NCBI RefSeq assembly: GCF_009905375.1
Contig: NC_133650.1
Span: 299,707,957-299,771,956 of the forward strand
Origin: Apium graveolens
Lineage: Eukaryota > Streptophyta > Magnoliopsida > Apiales > Apiaceae
Reading direction: 5' to 3'
Length of the DNA stretch: 64,000 bases
Below the pieces are notes generated by a model. That model saw only the letters and a program-made list of their open reading frames with translations, made no database searches and was not told the DNA's origin. Of the stretch, positions 23,301-35,779 are shown piece after piece. The first letter of the stretch is position 1, and every line of letters starts with the position of its first letter. Position numbers and translations under genes: made by a program.

Positions 23301-26300
23301 ATGGCTCGAAAGAAGCCTGTCAGGCGTGACGAAGAGGCAACTGAATTACCGGAGGATCAAGTGGCTGAGGAGGTGATGCAGGTTGCACCTGTTAAAGACA
23401 AGGGGAAGAAACAGAAGTTCATGAATTCTCGAGATAATGAAGAGGACGGTTATGATAATGTTGTGCAGGGTGATGGTGATACTGATGACGATGTTACGCA
23501 GAAGTTAAATTTGAGAAATAATGCGAATAATGCTAGGTTAACTACTTCGGGTTTTGAGTTGCTTGGGGTTGATGGTGAGAGTTCTGGTGTTCATGATCAG
23601 GATGGCGACAATGCATCAAGTGAGGTAGATGGTAATGCTGCTCTAGCTTTTAGGGATAATGACGATTCTAGCTCTTTCGGTGGAGATGCATCCATAGTAA
23701 TATTTTCTGGTAAAAAGAAGTCATCGAAAAAGAAGAGTGACACTGGTTTTGCTCAGCTTGAGGCTGAGAAATCTGACAAAGCTTTGGGTGAGCAAGAAAA
23801 GCCTAGTACAAGTGTTAGTGATGATGTGGTGGTAACTTCAGTAAGCAAAAAGAAGAAAAAGAAGAGCGGAAGGACTGCACAGGAAGAAGATGACCTTGAT
23901 AAGATTCTAGCAGAACTTGGTCTAGGCCCGCCACCAGCAAAGAGCGATACTGCTCCACAACAGGAAGAAAAAGTTCCAACTCAAACTGAACCAGAAGTTG
24001 GAGAAGGCGTTGTGGAGTCTGCTGCACAGAAGAAGAAGAAAAAGAAAAAGGAGAAGGAAAAGGAGAAGAAGGCTGCTGCTGCAGCATCTGCACCCTCTGT
24101 AGAAGAAAAACAGGAAGGAATAAAGAATGAAGTTGCAGAGAAGAAGAAAGTCCCAAGACATGTCAGGGAGATGCAAGAGCGGATTGCCAAACAAAAGGCG
24201 GAGGAAGAAAGAAAGGAAAGGGAAGAAGAGGAGAGATTGAAGAAAGAAGAAGAGCAGAGGATACTGCAAGAAGAGTTGGAAAGACAAGCAGAAGAGAAAA
24301 AAAGATTGAAAAATGAGAGAAGGAAGGAAAAACTTTTGAAGATGAGACAAGATGGAATGCCAATAACAGCGAAACAGAAGGAAGAAGCTCGTCGGCTGGA
24401 GGCAATGAGGAACCAATTTCTTGCTAGTGCTGGTGGTGTACCTCTCACAAATGCCGACATTGCTGGTCCATCAAAGCGGCCCAAGTATCAGAAAAAGAAG
24501 ACAAAGCCACAATCTCAGGTAAATGGGGAAACCCTTTTTGACACTGATGAAAATGAAACCACAGAAGCAGATAAAAATCAGGAAGTTATGCCCTGTTCGG
24601 CCTCTGAAACTGAGGATGTTGAAGAGACAAACTCAATGGAAGTAGAGGAGAAATCTGATGTTGCTGATGTAGTTGAAGAGGATGGGATGGAAGAAGAGGA
24701 TGATGAGGAAGAATGGGATGCTAAGAGTTGGGATGACGATAATCTTAAGCATCTTGGTAAAAGTGCATTGGTTGATGAAGAGACTGACTTGGAACCGGAA
24801 ACTGTGGTAAAACATAATACAGAACGTTTACCTACTGGCAGTTGTAACACCAAACCATCAAAATCTACTGAGACAGTGTTCTCGACTGCTCCAGTGAAAT
24901 CTGAGGATAATGATAAAAGCCTGCCAATGGGTGTTATTGCAGCCAAAACTAAGCAGAAGAATATAGCTCAGAAAAGAGAATCCCAAAAAGCAGAAAATGA
25001 AAATCTCCGGTCCCCTATCTGCTGTATTATGGGTCATGTTGATACTGGAAAGACCAAGCTGCTTGATTATATCCGAGGCACTAATGTCCAGGAAGGTGAA
25101 GCCGGAGGAATTACCCAGCAAATTGGCGCAACATATTTTCCTGCTGAAAATTTACGGGATAGAACTAGGGAATTTAACGCTGGTGCAAAATTGAAAGTTC
25201 CAGGCCTGTTGGTTATTGATACCCCTGGGCATGAGTCATTTACAAACTTGCGCTCTCGGGGATCCGGGTTATGTGATATTGCAATTTTGGTCGTGGACAT
25301 AATGCATGGATTAGAACCACAAACCATCGAATCACTTAACCTATTGAGAATGAGAAGTACAAAGTTTATTGTGGCCTTGAACAAGGTGAGATATACTGTT
25401 CTTTTACCTTTATAAAGTGCAATTTTCATAATGATTTCCTTGACTTATCTGGTTTCTTAATCATGACTTCACAAAGAGCAGGTGGATAGATTGTATGGGT
25501 GGAAAACTTGTCGCAATGCACCAATCAAGAAGGCAATGAAGCAACAGAGTCAAGATGTCCAGAATGAATTTAAGAGAAGGCTTATTCAGGTTATTTATTA
25601 TTTCTTTATTTCTTAATTTTTCCCAGGCGGGCATGTTAAGTTACACTTCTTTTTGGGGGGGACAACTTTAGATCACCACCGAGTTCAAGGAGCAAGGATT
25701 GAATACTGAGCTCTACTATGACAACAAAGAAATGGAGGAGACTTTTAATATTGTACCTACAAGTGCAATCAGGTACGTAAGCTATATGTTTATTCTTGTA
25801 AAACCTTCTTTGATGTTCCTCTACTTTGTTAGATTTAATGATGACCTTCTCTGTTCTTTACGATACAGTGGCGAAGGCATCCCGGATCTGCTAATGTTAC
25901 TAGTGCATTGGTCACCGAAGACTATGGTTGAAAAACTTATGTACAGCGATGTAGTGCAGGTAGACTTTCTTCTTAACTTTCTGCCCAGTTATTCAAGAAT
26001 CAAGTCTTGTTTCTGAGTGTTTTAGAATTCTTTGTCAGTGTACAGTTCTGGAGGTTAAGGTCATTGAAGGTCAGGGAACTACACTTGATGTGGTGTTGGT
26101 TAATGGTGTGCTCCACGAAGGTGATCAGATAGTTGTCTGTGGTACGCAGGTAAACTTCTGATGTTACTGTGTAAGGTGTAATTTGATGATAGACTCAGAG
26201 AATTAAGCATGGACTCTTTGTTAGGGACCTATTGTTACGAGAATACGAGCATTGTTGACTCCCCATCCAATGAAGGAACTCCGTGTTAAGGTAAAACTCT

Positions 26301-29300
26301 TTCTTAATTCTTTCTTTATCCGTGTTAAGGCCCTAAGATAGCAATAGGAAATACGAAAATGCAATTAGTGAAATTTTTTAGGATTCGTGGTACACTTTGA
26401 TTCATAAAAGATATTCACTGCAACAGTGATAGCCATATCAGCATGCTGTTTGCTGATCACACCCACTCACATAATGTGGAGAGATAGAATTGCAAGACTT
26501 TGACCTACCAATCGAAGTATGGAAGAGAAAAATTGTCTCACACTTTTCTTTCTCCACATTAAGTGATTCGGTATCAGCATGCTTACATTATTTACTGGGA
26601 TTCACTCTTGCAGAATATAGACCAAAATGATTAGCCTTTTATTTAGATGTCTTGAAAAAGTTATTTATCTTTCCTGTCATATAGAAATATGTTAGTTTCA
26701 TTAGAAGAATATTGTGTACTTTCTGATTTCAGGGTACTGATCTTCACCATAGAGAAATCAAGGCTGTCCAGGGTATCAAGATTACTGCTCAGGTGAAAAC
26801 AATAGCTTGGATCCTTTGATTTTGTTTAATGTTAACCTTTTTGAAGGAATTATAAGTTCTTAGACCAAGTAGGCAGTGTAATGTCTGTTTTTGGTGGGTT
26901 TCTCTTTTGTTTGTACTGTCTGTCTACTTGTTCTTTCTGAGTTTTTTTTTCTTCTACGCCTTAACTGTGTATATGTGTGTGTGCATGTATCCAGTCCTTT
27001 CTTATAAATGAGTATAGATCTCCTTACTGGTAATATCGTTTTTGAATCAAATTCATATTTGAATTGTCCTTTTGTGAAGGTCTTTGTGAATTACTTTGTG
27101 CTTTATATTTTCTGCAGTGCCTTGAACATGCAATTGCTGGCACCTCTCTTTATGTGGTTGGGCCTAATGATGATTTGGAAGTAGTCAAAGAGTCAGCCAT
27201 GGAAGACATGAACTCGGTCATGAGCAGAACTGACAAAACTGGTGAAGGGGTTTACGTTCAAGCTTCTACTCTTGGTTCATTGGAAGCATTGCTAGAGTTC
27301 TTGAAAACCCCAGCAGTTAATATTCCTGTGAGTGGTATAGGCTTAGGCCCTGTCCACAGGAAGGATGTCAATAACGCTATGCATGAAAAGAAGAAAGAGT
27401 ACTCAATCATCCTGGCTTTTGATGTCAAAGTGAGACCAGAGGCTCAGGAACATGCAGATAAGCATGGTGTAAAAATATTCACTGCAGATATCATTTACCA
27501 CTTGTTCGATCAATTTAAGGCCTACATTCGTACTCTTAAGGAGGAAAAGAAGGAAGCTGCTGATGAAGCAGTGTTTCCATGTGTGCTTAAGATTATGCCG
27601 AATTGCGTTTTTAACAAGAAGGATCCAATTATTTTAGGTGTTGATGTTCTTGAGGGGATTGCTAAGGTGCGTAATTTCTTGTCGTTGCATTGCCAGGTTT
27701 TGCGTTACCACTACATTAATGATGTAATTGTTTTCATTTTTCACCACATATTGTCTGATGAGTAAAAAGAGTGTTTAAAGCTCTTTAAACAAACTGTGTG
27801 CATGGGTCTTAAACTGGTGCCACATAAATAAGTAAATAATGTTTGTAGGAGTTTTGAATTTTTATTTTCCACGGCTATATTGAAGTTATTGTGTTAATGC
27901 ACTTTGATCGTGGGATTTCCTAATTTAAGCTCATTGGTTCTTATTAGATGATATTTTACTTATCTTTTCAACTTCCTTTCTATAAATTCAAATTTCTTAA
28001 TGTGGAGTACTTTGTTGGAAAGAGAACCATAGTTTCCTAAATAGTGACTTCTAGTAAATATTACTATCAACTTTTTCATCTTAAGCATCCCGGCTAATTC
28101 TACTTATCCTAACAACACCTTACAAATTTTTAAAACAACTGACAATTTTTCAAATAATAACTATGAATCTTTCCTTGAACAACATATATGCAGGTCGGAA
28201 CTCCAATATGTATTATCCAAAAGGAAGTCATTGATATTGGTCAGATAGCTTCCATTCAAAAAAACCACAAGCCAGTTGATTTTGCTAAGAAAGGAAGTAC
28301 GGTGGCCATCAAGGTACCAAACCTCAAACTGCGCTTGTAAAGTTCACATCTTTTAATTTTCGTGATTTTAGTACCTAAGATTACAATTATATATTCTTAG
28401 TTTATTTTGGCTGGTCTGCACGAGTGAGTAGTAAATAGTATCAATGATAGCAAAGGCATATTTACAACCTGATAAGGGCTAATGTTTTCTGAGACGAGTG
28501 TATTAAAGGTTCAGTGTTTTTTGTAATTATATCATGTCGCTTAAAGAGATATGGAAAGGGAAAATTATTGTGCTATAACTGGTACAAATAGTAGAGATAG
28601 GATCCTCTTTTAATTCAAATGCATGAAACCACATTTTATATACAATTACAGGTGTTTGCTAGTTTTAAGAATATACAAATATTACACTGTTTTAATGTCT
28701 GCGCATATAAAACATAAAAAGTCTAGTTTTCTTCTTTTCCTTTTCTTTGGTACAACAAACTGAAGAAAAAACACTCTATTTAAAATCTCTTTAATACTCC
28801 CTTGCTCTAATACGGTTCTTTGAGGTGAGAACTTCCACACAGGGTGTTGAAGATTGAAATCTGGGTTGGCGCTTCTTTATCTGCACTTTTTTGTTTTTTA
28901 ATCGTTCTTTGAACAATTTCTTTATCTCCTTGATGTTATAAATTAAATTACTGTTGATGTGTGAATATCTGCTTTCCTTCCACTTTCTCCTATTAATGAA
29001 AAGGATTAGAGAAGAGTAGACTGGCTTCATTTATATACTAGATACTCACTTGCAATTATATATGTGTTTCTTCTGTAGATAATTGGAAGCAATCCGGATG
29101 AGCAGCAAAAAATGTTTGGCAGACATTTTGAGATTGAAGATGAGCTTGTCAGCCACTTGTCTCGGAGGTCGATCGATGTACTGAAGGAAAATTATCGGGT
29201 AAGTTAAAATCTCACTTTATGTGGTTTGGAAGTAGAGGAATGAGAGTTGAGTAGTTTGTAGCCATTATGCACAAACACCCGTTTCCTTTGTTCATTCTGT

Positions 29301-29623
29301 TGTTAAAACTAGAGATGATTCCTTCCACTTCACAAAAATATGCTCATTTCTTGTTCCGCTTGTAGTCTTCACGAATCTTATCATAAGAAATTAACACCAT
29401 AGCGTTCTTATTGCGCTTCTCATTGCATCTTTAATTTTCTTCACAGTCTTGATCTGTTCCCAGCCTAGTCAATTCCACCCAACCAACAGAGAGTGTAGCA
29501 TAATCTTATGCAAACCAGTATTCAAATTTTTGAACATACTTTGTTAATCATGTGCAGGATGAGTTGTCTAATGAAGAGTGGCGACTGGTTGTCAAACTGA
29601 AAAACCTGTTTAAAATCCTGTGA
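23301..29623 (+). CDS. EIF5B: Eukaryotic translation initiation factor 5B (eIF5B/IF2-type GTPase)
   Basis: Eleven exons join in frame: 23301-25385, 25482-25589, 25672-25772, 25869-25959, 26039-26149, 26225-26290, 26733-26792, 27118-27666, 28194-28313, 29079-29198, 29558-29623 (3477 nt, 1158 aa). The factor is a ribosome-dependent GTPase that promotes 60S joining. Residues 1-~560 are the charged, Lys/Glu-rich N-terminus usual for eukaryotic eIF5B, with poly-Lys and coiled-coil stretches (~225-360). The GTPase motifs are complete: GHVDTGKT (578-585), [16 protein letters not shown] (640-645) and NKVD (694-697, split by intron 1). The beta-barrel domain II, domain III and the C-terminal domain (ending [20 protein letters not shown]) follow. 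The start is ATG 23301, [13 protein letters not shown]; the codon before it is not a start. Length is close to that of plant and human proteins. No lesion was seen, so it should be functional and housekeeping. Confidence 0.97.
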
Positions 29624-29989
29624 CTCTTGCCGTTAGTGTACTTGAAGCAATTCCCGTTGTATGACATGCCCTAGAAGACAGGAGATTACAGATAATTACC
29701 GTAAAGTAAGAGCTTATATGTGAAGCAACTACAGATATTTACTGTCGTTGGGGTTATATGTGCCACTGCCAGCATCAGTTTAGAACATAGAATTTTTTAT
29801 CTCTATGATATCCTAGCCGTACAAGTACTAATATAGATTTTATAAAAAGGAAATGACAATCTTTTAAGTTTCTTCTTTAACTGTAGTTTCGAAAATTGAA
29901 TGTTGGTTTACACTGTCTCAAAGACTAAATCTGTTCTGGAGTGCTGGTAAACTCACTGTATTGAATATTGGTAAACTGCATTAGTCACG

Positions 29990-30200
29990 GGACCGCAGAC
30001 AATGTCAGTATCCAAAAAAAATATGTTTTTGTCTTTGAGTCACGTATTGTGGATATTGTCTGCGGTTGGTATTTTAAATTATCTGTTGATGTTAATGCAG
30101 GGACAGTCTATTTTAAGTCTCAATCGTCGACAATGTCCGCGGTCATTGAACAGGGATAAAAAAATAATTTTTTCGAACCCCTGATAATGTTCGCGGTCTA
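29990..30200. repeat. Four iterations of a GACAATGTC(C)GCGGTC-type motif
   Basis: Forms of the same 16-mer stand at 29990 (GACCGCAGACAATGTC), 30054 (inverted sense, GATATTGTCTGCGGT), 30129 (GACAATGTCCGCGGTC) and 30183 (GATAATGTTCGCGGTC). The inverted pair spans a 60 base loop. It may be the worn end of a small DNA transposon between eIF5B and the bZIP gene. The remainder of 29624-30640 shows nothing else. Confidence 0.35.
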
Positions 30201-30639
30201 TATAACTAATTTTTTTAATAACAATCATTGGATGCGATCCTACGACTATAAAACTGTTTGTTATATAAGGATTTCCTGACAAACCGTGGTCAGATCTTCC
30301 CCATCATAATTGGTTTTCTTTTTAAATCTCATACAAATCGAAGTTCCCCTCCTTTTATATTATAATCTACTTGAAATGTGAAATTGTTAAAATCTTTTTT
30401 TAATAATTACTATATATCTAAATTTTTCTTAAATTAATATTCCCCTTAACATGGACAGATATAAAGTAAACTTTGTTCACCTTACTAAATTACAAAAACA
30501 CGCGTAATGTCCTGGTATAAAATCACCTAACCCAACCAAGTGTTGTACTAAGCTCAACTTAAACTCACCCCCTTTAGTCAATCACACACTCTCTCTCTAA
30601 TAATTAGGCAGGTAGACCAAACAGGTGAGCAGAGAGACT

Positions 30640-30782
30640 CCAGAGAGAAAACGAGAGAGACAGAGACAGAGACAGAGAGAGAGAGAGAAAGAACGAGAGA
30701 GAGAGAGAGAGAGAGAGAACGAGAGAGAGAGAGAGAGCAGAGAGACTAAAGAGAAAACGAGAGAGACTAGACAGAGAGAGAG
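30640..30782 (+). repeat. GA-rich microsatellite in the bZIP leader
   Basis: A purine run dominated by GAGAGA, ending directly at the bZIP start codon (AGAGAG ATGGAACC). It probably forms the 5' untranslated leader. GA repeats in this position are common in plants and can bind BPC/GAGA-type proteins; binding here is inference. The opposite-strand Leu-Ser ORFs are a translation of this repeat and are not genes. Confidence 0.75.
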
Positions 30783-33664
30783 ATGGAACCACCACACAAG
30801 TTCACCGGAAAACCTCTCCCATCTCCCTTCTCAACCCGACCAACCGACATAGACCAGATGCCAGAAACTCCACTCCGCGGGTCCCACCACCGCCGTGCAC
30901 AATCCGAAACCTTCTTCCGTTTCACAGACGACATCCTTCTAGACGACGCCGTTGCAGACTTCGATCTCTCCACTCTCGACCTCCCTTCTTTATCTTCTGA
31001 CAACAACAACAATCTCATCTCAGCTGCTGAGTCTGATTCATCGGGAGATGTGAAGACAGCTGTAGTCAAACAATCACCTGGTCCCACATCTTCTACTACT
31101 AGTTCTCATTTCAGAAGTGTTTCTGTTGATGCTGACTTCTTTGATGGCTTGTCTCTTGCTGATGATGGTAGTGATGTCAGGCCTAGGAAGTATCATCATA
31201 GACATAATAATTCCATGGATGGTTCTTCCACTGCGAATTCGTCTTTCGATGAAATGATGATGATGGTCGATATTAATGCGAAAAAGGCTCTTGCTCCTGA
31301 TAAATTAGCCGAGCTCTCCTTAATTGATCCCAAGAGAGCTAAAAGGTCTTACTTCTATCATACTCCATATGTTTCCATTTGTAATTTTTTTTCGGGTTGG
31401 AAGTTTTTTGGGTTTTTTTGTTGAATTTGTGGTTTAGTTGTTGTTTGTGGAATTTTGTGATTGGTGAGTGGACTAATATGGTTTTTTATTTTTCATTGGA
31501 TAGGATCCTTGCGAATAGACAATCTGCAGCGCGATCAAAGGAGAGGAAAATTCGGTATACAAGTGAGTTGGAGAGGAAAGTGCAAACGCTTCAGACTGAA
31601 GCAACTACCCTTTCTGCACAGGTTACAATGTTGCAGGTATTCACTTGTTACTATTTGAGCCATCGAGGAGGCATTCTTCTTTTATGTATTGGTGAATGTT
31701 TTCTGTATTAATATTAATTGATATTTGGTACATCATTTTAATGCTAAGTTCTGAGGAGTTTGGTAACTTTTAGGCCGTTGTTACTATATACGTCTTTGTG
31801 CTTTCATACTTCTGTTTTCTTGCAGCCATTGTCTTATGACTAAATCACAATTGTATCCATACTTTAGTTGATTTTACTTTGTTAAAAAATTCAGATTTTT
31901 ATAGCTAGCTTTGGTTGCAACTTGCACATAATTCTCTTACTGGCTACTGGTTGTGACTTCTTCAACGTAAATTCATAAACTTGAGAACTTTTATATATCT
32001 TCAGCTAAGCTCATTCATTTTGTGGGAACTCTGAACCTGTTAATACATAGAACAAACTCGTAGATATAGATTAACTGATCAAGGTGATTGATATAATGCT
32101 ATTCAGGTACGAGTATATGAAAAATGCTTATGCTTGTTTAAGAATAAAAAAAAGCAGGCATGATTGAGTGGTTTGCTTGAGCTAGTTCTGAGGAAACATT
32201 ATTGTCCACTTACATACTAAAGTTAGGCAGTGCATTACTCTGTCTTTGGTAAAATGTATGACATGAAAAAAATACATGTATATAAAGCTAGACATTGTTT
32301 TAAGTGACAGCGTTGCATTCTTCTTGACATAGATGTCTTTATATCTAATTTGGCCAATGTCATAGAGATCGATATAATTTTTGCATTTTTCAAATGCAGA
32401 ATATAGGGAAAATGTCCATAGCTTGCAACAATGAGAAAAAACAAAATATATTGTCTTATTGAGCCACTGTTGATATTTTACATGGTCTATGGATTTAAAT
32501 AGATCTTAACAGCATCAGGAAGTCTTCTTCTTCTTCTTATCATATCTATCCATCCATTCATCAGGTCGAAACCTCTGAGCTTCACATTTTTATTTTGAGC
32601 TAAAATTTCTGTAGGAGACAGTTTATGTTGCATAACACATGACTACTCTCAGCCACCAACTTATTTTAGACGGAAAATGGAAACAGAAGGATTTATAACT
32701 CTGGCAAAATTATCATCCGTTCAATATAAATCTCTATTTCTGCTATATGACAATTTAGTATGCAAGATATATCTACTTATAGCTCTGTGTGTTATTATTG
32801 AATCTTCATTACATATGTTGATGCAAGGTCAAGCAATACTTTCAGTGTCTATGTGCATGATTAATAATTACCTAAGATTAGTGACTAGGTGATCGTTAGT
32901 AAAATTAGGGTAGCCTTAGTTGTGTACTGCTTATTATTGTTTAGATTTAAAAACCTTAACTAATTATATGATGAAAATAATATTGAATACCAAATTAGAA
33001 ACAAACTCTGTTATATTTTTTGAGAGAATTTAAATTGAATTCCAAATTAGTAACTAACTCGTTTTTTTTTTTGCAATGCAGCGAGATACAAGTGGATTGA
33101 CTATTGAGAACAAGGAACTTAAGCTGCGGCTACAGGCTATGGAGCAGCAGGCACATCTTCGAGATGGTATATCCCTTAAGTCATTGACACATGAAACTGA
33201 GTGGTCCACGTAATCGTTATGCTTTTTAATTCCGAGTCATTTGGTGATTTACAGAAGAAAGATTCACCATTGTATATCAGTACATGTATATGTGTATGGT
33301 TGTGTGTTTGTAATACGTACCTAACTACAGTTAATTATGTATTATTTTCTTAGTAAGCTTAATTTCTTAACATTGTGTGATGTGTTTAAATATTTGTGCA
33401 GTGTTAAATGAAACACTGAGGGAGGAAGTCCAGCGCCTGAAGATAGCAACAGGACAAGCACCAGCTGCCAATGGGAACAACTTCAACAGAGCTTTACAAA
33501 GTCAGTTTTCCTCCCATCCGCAGGCGTATCATTTTGGTGCTCACCAGGCACATCAATCCCAACAGCAGCAGGCGCAGCAGCTTCACATGCCTCCTCGCGC
33601 AGCAAGTCTCAGTACCCAGAACCGATCTGGGCAGCCGCAACCTAGCTTTGCGGAGTTCAATTAG
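30783..33664 (+). CDS. Group I bZIP transcription factor (VIP1/RF2/RSG type)
   Basis: Four exons, 30783-31345, 31504-31636, 33082-33166 and 33402-33664, join in frame (1044 nt, 347 aa). The basic region has NRQSAARSK (about residues 192-200), with Lys where most bZIPs have Arg, the signature of group I. A long leucine zipper follows ([20 protein letters not shown] to LREEVQRL). The N-terminus has RAQSE inside a Ser/His-rich stretch, a candidate 14-3-3 site as in VIP1 and RSG, plus acidic segments. The C-terminus is Gln/His-rich ([10 protein letters not shown]). Family members are nuclear or shuttle on osmotic and mechanical cues; which paralogue this is cannot be said. Intron 2 is 1.4 kb. The large element at 34239 starts 575 bp past the stop and could affect the 3' end. 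Confidence 0.95.
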
Positions 33665-34238
33665 ACGGTTTAACATCCGACAGCAGTCTTGATATGTTAA
33701 ATTTCGTAACTGAGAAGGTATTACTGATTTAAGATAGCATCTTGTACATTATACATATGGTTTATACATGCTGAAAATTGTGATGTTTCTGGAGGCTCCT
33801 GTGTACCTGTTCTGCATCAGACTTATGACATTTTAGATCCTTGTTAAATATCTAAATCGGTATTATGGGTTGTAATCTTGTATATTTCTTTCTATTTGAA
33901 TTTCCATCCATCTTTTAGTAGAGGAAAGATGTGTGGAGATTATCTTTGAGATCCTTAACAACTGTGCTTGTCCAATATTATGAGATTGCCATTCACGAGT
34001 TCATCATTTACTGCCAGAAAAATAGAACTCCGAGTAATCCCCATCTTGTGAAAGAATTGGAGAATGTGATTTTATTTACTATCACACCTCTAATGAACTG
34101 AATTTGAACAATTTAGAGAAAAAAATGAGTGCTTGCAACAGCAGTCGGTCGGCCAGCAGGTTAAATATTACTGATTGTTGTGTTAAGTTTATATTTGTAG
34201 CTTGTGTTGTATTTTTATCTTCTAGAATATATATATAT
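33665..34238. other. bZIP 3' region
   Basis: Contains the probable 3' untranslated region of the bZIP gene and AT-rich DNA up to the TIR of the next element. No other gene was seen. Confidence 0.6.
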
Positions 34239-34400
34239 GGGGTTTGGTCCACAACCCCGGGTGGTTGTAGTAACCACCTTCCGCATTGAAACATTGCGGC
34301 AGATACTGCAGCATTGTTTCATTGCAAAGGGTACAATGAAACATTGCTGCAGTTGTTTCAATGCAACAATACCCCGCATTGTTTCATTGCAACAGCGCAA
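34239..34400. repeat. Left TIR and subterminal GCAATG/CATTGC cluster
   Basis: After the TIR, the motif CATTGC/GCAATG occurs about a dozen times in 120 bases, in both orientations (CATTGAAACATTGCGG, GCATTGTTTCATTGC and others). Further members stand at 34915-34945 (CCCGCAATG...CAATGCGGG), 35020-35045, 35850-35930 and 36330-36520. Repeated short motifs near transposon ends usually bind the transposase. Confidence 0.7.
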
Positions 34401-34672
34401 TGAAACAATGAAACAGTTATCTAATAACAAAAAATTATATTTTAATGATTTAATTTGTTTCCGATATAACAGAGTCAAAATGTATATAACTAATTTCAAC
34501 AACTTGCTTTTATATTTACTAATTTTATTACTAATTCTCATTTATATTATCAATTGTATAATGAGTTAAGAATTTAAAATGTAATTAGATATATAATCGG
34601 AAAAATAATTAAAATATTAGTTTTAATGAAAAAAATAAAAAAACGTAGATGATAATTGAAATGTATCAATGT

Positions 34673-34736
34673 TATGATTGTTTATTGATCGAAAGGTGTC
34701 GTTTAAACGACACCTTTCGATCAATAAACAATCATA
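34673..34736. repeat. Perfect 64 bp palindrome
   Basis: The arms TATGATTGTTTATTGATCGA... and its exact inverse meet without spacer at GTTT|AAAC (34704/34705), with no mismatch over 32 bp per arm. It can extrude as a cruciform or form a hairpin in RNA. The flanking DNA is unrelated AT-rich sequence. Confidence 0.9.
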
Positions 34737-35057
34737 CTTGTTTGAACTTTTTTGAGTGAATTCTAATTAAACTATTTTAATTTAAATTTTAAATATTTCA
34801 AATTTATGTATAATAACACATTTGTACTGTATAATGAAGTTATACTGAATTAAAAAAAATCTATACAATTTTTCCATTTTAAAAATATAAGAACAAAATA
34901 ATAAAAAAATCCCCCCCTCCCGCAATGTATCAATGCGGGAGGTGTAAATCACAGCCACAACATATTTAAAACACGTCAGCTGGTGGTTGAAGAGCCATCT
35001 GCCGCGTTATTTCATTGAGGGAGCCGCAATGACACAATGCGGTAGGTGGTTGAGTTA

Positions 35058-35283
35058 TTCTAAGTTATTTTATATTTTTTATAGGCAAAGAAAATTCAAT
35101 AAAATTTCATTTTTTTAGTTTTTCACATTTTTAATATGTGCATGATAACATAACAAGAAATTTTTATATAGTTTGTTACCAAGAAATTTTTAACATTTTA
35201 GAGGCTAAGTTATTTTATATTTTTTATAGGCAAAGAAAATTCGATAAAAATTCATTTTTTTAGTTTTTCACATTTTTAATTTT
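35058..35283. repeat. Direct repeat of ~78 bp, 148 bp apart
   Basis: The stretch AAGTTATTTTATATTTTTTA...TTTTTCACATTTTTAAT stands at 35058 and again at 35206, almost identical. It lies in the left end of the element. Confidence 0.65.
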
Positions 35284-35453
35284 TAACATTATATTTGTTT
35301 ATTATAAATTAAAAATTGATAAATTAAATTCGACAAATACAAGAAAGATAAATATTAAATAATTTATTTCATTCAAATAGAAAAGGAGTACATTCAAATA
35401 TTTTCTTAAACAAAATACATAATAACTTAAACATTTTATTCCGACGAGAATGA

Positions 35454-35678
35454 TCAAGTTTTAACGGTGTTGGAAGAACCGCCTTTATCACCCTTATCGT
35501 CGTCCTTCTTCCTCTTCAACTTTTCCGCTTTCGCCTCATTTTCCTTTCTTTTTTTGCGCTCAAGCGCCATTTGAATACGGCGGAGAGCTATTGCCATGTC
35601 TTCATCTCCTTCCGGCCCGTCGTAAGCCACGCCATTGATAATTACCTTGTTATTGTCCCAATCATAGTAGAAAACCAT
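35454..35678 (-). CDS. Small lysine-rich ORF inside the element (74 aa)
   Basis: ATG 35678 opens MVFYYDWDNNKVIINGVAYD, followed by an acidic turn (GPEGDED) and a charged likely helix (RRIQMALERKKRKENEAKAEKL) ending in a Gly/Ser tail. A TATA-like box stands 70-80 bases upstream on the same strand. It resembles no family I know. The layout of one small charged ORF beside a MULE transposase recalls ORF B in the first element, without sequence similarity that I can see. It may be an accessory gene of the transposon or chance. Confidence 0.45.
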   Translation of the reverse strand: MVFYYDWDNNKVIINGVAYDGPEGDEDMAIALRRIQMALERKKRKENEAKAEKLKRKKDDDKGDKGGSSNTVKT

Positions 35679-35747
35679 TTTTCGGAAAATAGAGAAGAAA
35701 ATGTTGAAGAGAAAATGTAGAATGAAAAAAAATGAGATTACAAAAGC

Positions 35748-35758
35748 ACTATTTATAG
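35748..35758 (-). promoter_or_regulatory. TATA box for the 74 aa ORF
   Basis: On the minus strand GCCTATAAATAGTG is a near-consensus plant TATA box, about 75 bases upstream of ATG 35678. This supports transcription of the small ORF. Confidence 0.5.
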
Positions 35759-35779
35759 GCTGAAAACCGGAATTTTAAA

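Noticed and set aside
23815..25121. Several long ORFs on the minus strand opposite eIF5B exon 1
   Set aside because: Phe/Ser/Leu-rich antisense translations of the Lys/Glu/GAAGAA-rich eIF5B N-terminus; low complexity and no domain.
30597..30852. Leu-Ser and Arg-Glu repeat ORFs on both strands
   Set aside because: They translate the GA microsatellite in the bZIP leader.
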